DNA of 64,000 nucleotides. Origin: Atriophallophorus winterbourni. Taxonomy: Eukaryota; Platyhelminthes; Trematoda; Plagiorchiida; Microphallidae. The stretch lies in the NCBI GenBank assembly GCA_013407085.1, contig JACCGJ010015051.1, positions 41,137 to 105,136 of the forward strand. The letters run 5' to 3'. The notes beneath the pieces are model-generated. The model was given only the letters and a program-made list of their open reading frames with translations, ran no database searches and was not told where the DNA came from. Positions 51,601 to 60,600 of this stretch are shown piece after piece; the stretch's first letter is position 1; every line of letters begins with the position of its first letter. The translations under genes and the position numbers were made by a program.

Positions 51601-54600
51601 ATGTTATCCATGTTGATCCACCAAACGACGAAGGAGCTTAATCCCGTGGAACGAACGAAGTTTGAAACGTTGATCACCATTCATCTACACCAAAAAGACG
51701 TTTTTTCGAGCCTAGTAAGTATTTTCTTGACCTGGTTTGCTATACTAAAGAAAATGAACTGACCAATCAACATCCTTAGAAAGAAGGCGGTATTCTTCAG
51801 CCAACTTGATTTTTATGTTAAATGCAGCAAACTAAATGCCCCGAGATCTGTTACTTCAACTCCATAGTTAAACGCCACCGTTTAACAAAATGACCGGCGA
51901 TTGCATTTAGTTGTGTACTAGAAAACTGACGCTGACCCTCATAAAAGTTCAAACTATCGGAGCATTTTTCAGTATAAGTTACGAAAGCGAGTACTAAATG
52001 GATTATGCTTGTGTATTGTTTCGCTATCGACGATTTCAGCCACTAACTCATTCCTCGGCGCAACTGATGACGGAGATGTTATGCCTTTTAAAGTAGGTTT
52101 TCTTCGCTTGCCATCGACGAGTACAAAGCCTATTTACATCACTGGCTAAGCGCTTCAGAACAAGTGTTTCAAGAATTTGTCTTTCTACATGTTTGCTCAA
52201 CACTGAAGGTGAGTAAATCAGGGCTACAATACAACAGATGGTCGAATGATCAATTATAATTGAAGAAACTACTTACTACGATGGCTGACCTGATGATAAA
52301 TCTCATGGTAAACCAAGTCCAGGATTACTGCATGTAGATGTCTTAACCGGTTCTGTTAATCGAACCCAGAAGATCGCTAAAATTTGGTTTTTAGATAATT
52401 CGCCAGTAATTCCCACTCAATCTACAATGAAGTAGCTAACTATCGCCCTTTTATACAACTCGATCGAAATAAATCGTATTGAAATCTGGAACATCTCTAC
52501 GTCAGCGATATTTTTATACATTTCGCCTAAAATATTAGTCAAAGGAATCCAACAATTGAAAGATCGAGGAAGCATTTATCTCGTTGATGTTTTGTGTATC
52601 ATTGTTACTTTGGTTTGACCTAGTGTCACAGTAAATGCCAACGGCATGATACTTTCTAAATCCTATCATACAACCCTTATAGTACAACCATTTTGATTAA
52701 AGTTCGTTCGCTGCAGTTCAGTGTACATCATTTCCAATTTTCCAGATAAAAGACAAGGTTCGATCAGAGAATGATTTCGAATGGCAAAAGCAAACACGGT
52801 TCTATTACTTGGAGGATGTTGACAAGTGCCTGGTCTCAATAACCGATGTGGATTTTACGTATCAAGACGAATTCCTCGGTTGCACCGAGAGGCTTGCTAT
52901 CACTCCATTAACTGATCGGTGAGCTCAGTTTCCAGAGTAACACAACTGAATCTGATAAACATTATTCGGTGTACACCTACTATACACCTGGTCTGTTTTC
53001 AGGTGTTACATAACACTCGCCCAAGCGATCAGTATGTCCATGGGCGGGTCTCCAGCAGGACCCGCAGGCACCGGAAAGACCGAGACCGTAAAGGATATGG
53101 GCCGCTGTCTGGGAAAATATGTGATTGTATCCAACTGTTCGGATCAAATGGATTTTCGCGGACTCGGACGCATTTTTAAAGGGCTTGCTCAGTCCGGTTC
53201 GTGGGGTTGTTTCGACGAATTCAATCGGATCGAACTTCCGGTGTTGTCGGTGGCGGCACAGCAAATAGCAATCGTGTTCAATTGTAAAAAGGAGCACAAG
53301 ACAAGTTTCGTGTTCACCGATGGGGACACTGTTCCGATGAATCCGGAGTTTGGTATTTTTATAACAATGGTGAGGACATGTTTCTTTCTCTCTAGTCGTG
53401 TATTTTCAATTCAAGTGAACTGATATGGATTGTCTAATGGTGAAATCTCAATTGGTGTGATTCAAATAACATATTCTACGAATTTAACTATTATTTCCCA
53501 CATTTTTCAACCAAAAACACTTTAATAGAGCAAAGGAATCCCTTTTCGGTATTTCTCAAGAAGTTCTACAATAAAAGCTTGAGAAAATAGTAATAGATAT
53601 GTTCAACATCAATCATTAAACCAAATCAGTGTTACGTGTTGTTGTGGGCCATCGAATAAAATCTGGGGAGGAGTTCGAAGTTGTTTATACACTTCCCCGC
53701 AACGTGTCACGAAGATTTGGCGGGAACATCTTCCGACCAGCTGAGGCGATTGCAACCAACATCTTTTGACTAAACTTAAGCGTCCAAAAACGATTGCTTC
53801 GTGATCTCTCGTCACCTTGGCTAACAAAAATATCGACCGAACAGTTTTGAGTAATAACACGTGACAATGATTTTTTGTTTATTGGTTGTTGTTGATCAGC
53901 CATATTTATATTTTCTCACGCTTTATCGTAGAGCTTGATGAGAAATGCCGAAAGGAATTCCTTCGCTCTATTCAAATATTCTACGCTGTCCGTAGAGCTA
54001 AATCAACTAATCACATACATTTGGAAATTCAGAAATGGTTGAACCAAGATATGTGAAATGATGTACTGGTTCAGGCTGACAGTCAGCAGAAGTGATGATT
54101 GGGGGCGATACAATCCCTTGACCAAGGACTTTGGTCTTGCTCCTGCTGATTGCTAGCCAAAATAATTTGCACGCTGACGAAAAACAGTCCATTAGCGACT
54201 GGAGGTTTTCTTGGGAGTGAGCAATAATTGCTGCATCGTCGGCAAACAGCAGGTCACGGATTAGCACATTTCGTGCCTTGTTATATATATATATATATAT
54301 TCACTGTTGTAGAACGAAGGAGGTGAACATCTAGATAGCTGATCATCTCTGTAGATTTAAACGGTTCAAGCATTCAAGGATTCAAGGATTTATGGTTAAA
54401 AAGTTAATACTTTACAACACCACAGGATTACGGTATGAATAAAAACATGAAAATTACAATAGTATAAAAGCAATAGAGAATATCAAATGTAAGGCTCACG
54501 AATGATGTTCGTTTGCAAATACAATTCCAATTTCGCTTTAAAAATAGCCAGGCAAGGAGAGCACCCCACATGTTGGGGTAGGGAATTCTACAGAAATATA

Positions 54601-57600
54601 GCACGTACGGCGAAAAAATGGCGCCGGCAATCAATACGGGAACTTGGAACGTAAACGGGTAAGGTATGTCCTCGTGCCACTTTCCAATCGCACACATCAA
54701 GCAAGAGTTTTTGTGGATGTTCTTCGGTTGGCTCATGCTAAGAGCGCCGTCTACTCAACTGGCTTGAATTCCACATATTTATTTTAACAACTGAAACAAA
54801 TGTCCCTTCTTTTCTTTCATTTCAGTTTGTTAATTTAACCATAATAATCTTTTCCACGATTTACAGAATAACCATCAATTATGATGATTATTTTCAAAAT
54901 AAATTCGTGATTCGCATTTCCACTAGGGACAACATGGAATATTTTTGGGCCACACCACATAATATTAATCGATTAATTTTCAGAATCCAGGTTACGCAGG
55001 GCGCCAAGAGCTGCCGGAAAATTTGAAATGCAATTTTCGTACAGTCGCGATGATGGTGCCTGATCGACAGATAATCATTCGCGTCAAACTAGCCTCGTCC
55101 GGTTTCAGCGAAAACATTGTGCTGTCGAGAAAATTTTTCACTCTGTACAGGTTGTGTGAAGAACAACTGAGTAAACAGGTCAGAGTCTGTTTGAGTTTTT
55201 TATATAGTACATTAGTTGGTTACAACCAACGTATCTTAAATCTCCTTCTCAAATTTACTCTTCGCTACGCTTCGACATCATATTCTACAACAGCTAGAAC
55301 TTCACCATCACCGCGGACATCGTTACATCATCATGGTACCACAGTTATTCACAGGTAGTACCCTACCACAAAATATTTCGATATATGTATGCATATTTAT
55401 AAGTGTAATTCAGAATACTGCAGATTAGTGCTCTATTGATGTTATTGAGAATCCTTCTTTAAATACAGCAGCTTCTAACAGATATTTTAATAGATTACCG
55501 GCGTTTTCTGCTACAGTGTTCAAACCCGCAGAGCTTTTGAAGCCTGGTGTGCAGATAATCTTCACGGAGCGAAAGGTTTCGGCATAAAAGCTAGATGACA
55601 TCACTTCTTGCGAAGTGACTTGAACATGGAATTCTTTAGTAGAGGAGTCTACGCGCTTAGGATATGAGAAACAAAATAGCCATGGTTAGCCTATTCAATT
55701 CGATATATTGTTGTGTGTGTGTTAATTCATCTGCGTTGGTTGCAAATTTCCTAAGGGATGATCACGCGATAAACAATGAAAAAATAAACCCATTTAGCGA
55801 CGGCTACGCATGCTTTAATAAAAAATCCTCACAAGTTTTAGCAAAGAGAGGGTAAAAATTACTATGTAACCATTTCAATCGCCATTTTATATTTTAGATC
55901 TGCGTTCCGGATTGCTCGATTCTTCTAAACTCTTGAGGATAGCGTCACACCATAAGCTTCAACAACGTTCCTAATAATTTACCTCTTCATGTAGGAATCC
56001 TCTTATCTAACGGCACTCATTGTAGTTGTTGGGGTATAGTACGGATTGTTCAACCTACTACGACAACGCCAGTTACGCTCGCTGAATCATGGATACCGAA
56101 TGAAAAATGGTTGTATTCCAAAAGATCTACTCTATGGTAGGTTGAAATCAGAATGTCGACTATTGGGCAGACAGCGCTTACGGTACAATGACGTTTGCAA
56201 AAGTGATATGAGAGCTCTTGGCATCGGCCCTACGAATTGGAGAGAACTTGCGCTTGGAAGCACTGTAAAGCCTCAGCTGCAAGCTGGGGAAGAGCAGAAA
56301 CCGATCTCAGATGTTGGCCGTAGATTACTCCGCCAGCGTTCAAATGACATCGTTTGTCTGAGTACTGCCTGTGGGAGTGATAGGTTCTCCCGGATTGGAC
56401 TGTTTAGTCATTCGAAATGCTACGGAGAATGAAATCATCATACGCTTTTGATCTACATCCATGACGTGACATCGGCCGGAGGCTCAAAATGGTGTGCAGT
56501 AGCGTAGGCACATGACCGGGCCCCATAACATTAAACAACGAATCATGAGTTTGGGGACAGATGTTACGTGGACTTACGTCTGTGAATTTTAGTCGACCAT
56601 TGACGAAACGAGTTTCCAATACCCGAATTAATTCGCACTTTTGTATCTCTTCGCTAATGTATTTTAGATTTGCAATCACACATATTTGTAGCCGGCCCAA
56701 ATCTCGGATAAGCTCTATTTTTTGCATCGCTAGGTTCATTATGATTTCGGACTACGCAACATTCTCTCCGTACTGCGTACACTTGGAGCTGCCAGGCGGG
56801 CGAATTTGAAAGAGGCGGAATTCACTACGGTCATGCGTGTACTCCGCGATATGAATCTAAGCAAACTTGTCGGAGCCGATGAGCCGTTGTTCATGTCCTT
56901 GCTGGACGATCTGTTTCCTGGTAAGTTGTATCATGTGACGCTCGCCCAACAACTTCTTCAGTGTTCTCCAACAGTTTGACAACGAGTTTATGCATTTATA
57001 CAGTAGAATGGCCCTTATGTGAGAACTGAACATTCCCGCTATTAGCACCAAACAAAATCATGGGATTCTTTAATAACATTATTGAAAATTTCATATCAAT
57101 TTCGGATTATTCTCGACTTCGTAACTCGTAAAAGCCGTGACCCTCGAAATCGGCAATCCGTCTGAGAAACTCGAAAGTTTGTCGCGTAGGACGTGACTGA
57201 TTCTGAAGGTTAAATGTTGATGATTTCGAGAGTGTGTTATCGCACAACTTTGCTTACTATGTCCTTTTACTGTAACCTCACACTAATGCACTAAGGGTTA
57301 CAAAACCAACTGGCAGTACCCTCATTGATTTTAAACTATAGTGCCACCAATAATAAACATATTAACACTTGATCACATCTTTATCCTTGAGCATATGCTT
57401 TTAACGGCGGTCTAATCGGTCTCATTTTCTTCTTCTTCTTCTTCTTTTTCTTCTTCTTCTTCTTCTTCTTCTTCTTCTATTTAGTTCCATTAACACCAAA
57501 TCGACATTTGATCCGTCCATTTTGTTGCAACAGCCAACGTTTTATTATTGAAGAGATAATCAATGGCTTCTTGATGTGAACTCGCACGATGAGACATTTT

Positions 57601-60600
57601 ATTCCTTGGCTTTGTCTTAACAAGTACATAATTTCTCTGTTATGTCCTTAAAAACCTGCTGGGCCCTAGCAATACGAATATCTCCATCTCTGTGATACAA
57701 TTACTAGGACAATAATCGATCCTGCACTAAACTTGCTACCACATTATGCTACATTTCACGTTGCAAATGAGGATATCTCCTCGAATTTGACCAAAATAGG
57801 TCTAGCACAAAATTCCAAACGACATTCGAATATCGGGTCACCTAAACGCAAACTTGATGGGTATCAACAACCAGGAAACCGGTCGTGTGCTTCCGACGCG
57901 CTTTTCAAACTTCAAATACTACTTATTTGTAGACGCTGACTTTAAATGAAAATTAACACCAATTAATATTTGGCCGCAGCACCACTGGGTGCCCATTCTA
58001 CCTTGATGACTCCATGTCTGCGAGGTTTACTGTTTTCGACGGACTCCGCATGTACGCTTGATGTCTTCACCTCATGAGGACAAACCAGCAGTGCAGTGCA
58101 AGTGAGAGTTGTGCGCGCGCACGGACCGATACGATGATTTCAATTCGTTTGACGAATGGTTAACCTGTCACCATGGGACTGGAATCGCAGACTATTGTTT
58201 AAATCGTACAATGTGGAGTACATTTTATCCTGAGCATTAACCTGATTCGGGTCACGATTGCAAACATAAAGCTTGGCTAAGCTAAGATTTATGCTTAGGT
58301 TTTAAGAGATTCGCGTTCTACGACTAAAAATAATTCATCTTTTCATCATGACCCATGCATTACTTAGGCAACTCAAGATGGGCTAGGTAAATGTCAGTTC
58401 AAATAGAACTCTACGGAATGACAGTTGTCTGACTAAATATCTGCGCCAAAAGCGTTACCTTACCCTAAATTACTCCGTTCGATTACTAAATTTCATTTTC
58501 TTAACAATATCTAAGCAATCAATCGCCAAAATATTGCTATCTCATGCGTTCTAATCACGCCCACATAACCAGATTAGTACAATTGACACTCAAACACACC
58601 AAGCCAAAATTAAGATTGGAATGTGGTAAAATACAGGGCCTCAAGCAATATATCCATGTTGGCATGTTTTGCCATCCCAAACAGACTACAACAGCTTTTG
58701 AGGCGTTTGAAGTTTCCCCGGGATTCTTCGAGCCACATTGTCGAATTCCGATCATGAATAAATTGCTTCGACAATTTTTTCTACAAGATCAAAATACGTG
58801 AATATTCACCAATACATTTATAGGTGTAACAACAACCAAGGGCAGTTATCCGCAACTTGAACAAGCGATCATTCGCAATTTGGACGACGCGGGACTCATT
58901 GCTCATCCGCCGTGGATGTTGAAGCTCATTCAACTTTATGAAACACAACAAGTCCGACACGGGATCATGGTGCTTGGCCCTTCCGGAACAGGAAAGACGT
59001 GTTGCATACACATGCTCATGAAGGTACGTAACTCGTAGCAACTTTTATGAGAAAATGAGTTTGAACTTGAAAGCAGGATGTGGTTTATTTCTCCGGGTGT
59101 TGATGACGAGCGCTTAATCATTCGATCGGCGAGCATTCTATTTAGAATGTATTTTGCATGATATGAAAGGAATGTAACAGCATTGAACCGGCGAAGGACT
59201 AACCAAAGAAATTAAATAATACGGCAGGAGACGTTACCTCATTACCGGTGCACATATCGTAATCCCGTATCAGGAAGCTGTAAGAGTGACATGGTATCAC
59301 CTGCTTTATTCAATTCACAATTAAAGAAATATAGCTGCAAAAGAGAGTATAGGATTAAGAGATGAATGAAGGAAAAACGCAATCACGAAAGCCACGCGGG
59401 GGCCCGTTTGAATGACCATGACGATAGCGGCTGAAGTTGTCCATCCTTATGTTTCCGATGATTTTTTCACGCAAAATGTTCTCCTGCAATCCTTTCGAAA
59501 CCAGAATTATTGCGAGTCTGAGATTGTTGTCATCGGTAGTTTAGCACTTCATGTTCCCGTGCTGTATTGGAAGATGGTGTTCTACATCCAAAAGCTCATG
59601 ATTAATACTCGTCACTAATGCGCTTTACAATGCAACCATAACAACTACTGACTGAAAATGTACTGAAATATTAGCGGTATAATTTACGTTGGGTGCACAT
59701 AGTTGCCTGAAATGTCTCTATTATACCCTAGACCATCGTTTCCCAACCTGGGGTACAGCACCCCTTGGGGATGCGAGATGCTTTCCCATTTTTGTTTTGT
59801 ATTTAGTGTTGTTATACTCTGTTGATACATTGTCACTTTTCAGCGTATTCTGTGTTCGTGCAGTGATCATTTCTCTTGTATCTTTCTATAAGGGATGTGG
59901 GAGCATATAAAACTATTTTGGAGGTAGGGGGCATGAGAAAGTTAGGGAATCACTACCCTAAAGAATACGAAAGTACCAACACTGTTTTTAAATGACCTTG
60001 AGAGTCAAAACTGAAACAAAACATGCGACAAGGGTAAACCCATAATAATTGATCACATGAGTCAAGGATACAGACAAGTTTGGGCATAGAGGCATGGATG
60101 AAGTCACGTGTGCGCTGGATCCGACTGGTTCCAACAGTCTCATGAATGACTGCAACAAAGTGCTGTGTACGACTACAAAAATATCCGCATTTGTATTTCG
60201 AAGCAATCCAATCACTCGTGTTCAAAATATTAAAGTTTTTCACCATGTTAAATTTCAAGGTTGCTTTGGTAGTTTACTCAGAAATAAAAACTAAAAAAAT
60301 AAGACATTGCACAAATGCCATGATAGGTTGAACATTACAAGGGACCTTATCGGATCGAATGATGTTTCTGCTAAAGAATCGCTAATAAACATTCACTTTT
60401 CTGTCAACCCCAGGCAATGTCCGATTGTGGGCAGTTATTCCGTGAGGTACGCATGAACCCGAAAGCCATCACGGCAGCACAGATGTTTGGCAAACTAGAC
60501 GTGGCCACCAACGATTGGACGGACGGCGTTTTTTCCACCCTGTGGCGACGCACATCGAAGGTCAAGAAAGGGGAACACGTTTGGCTCGTGTTAGACGGCC

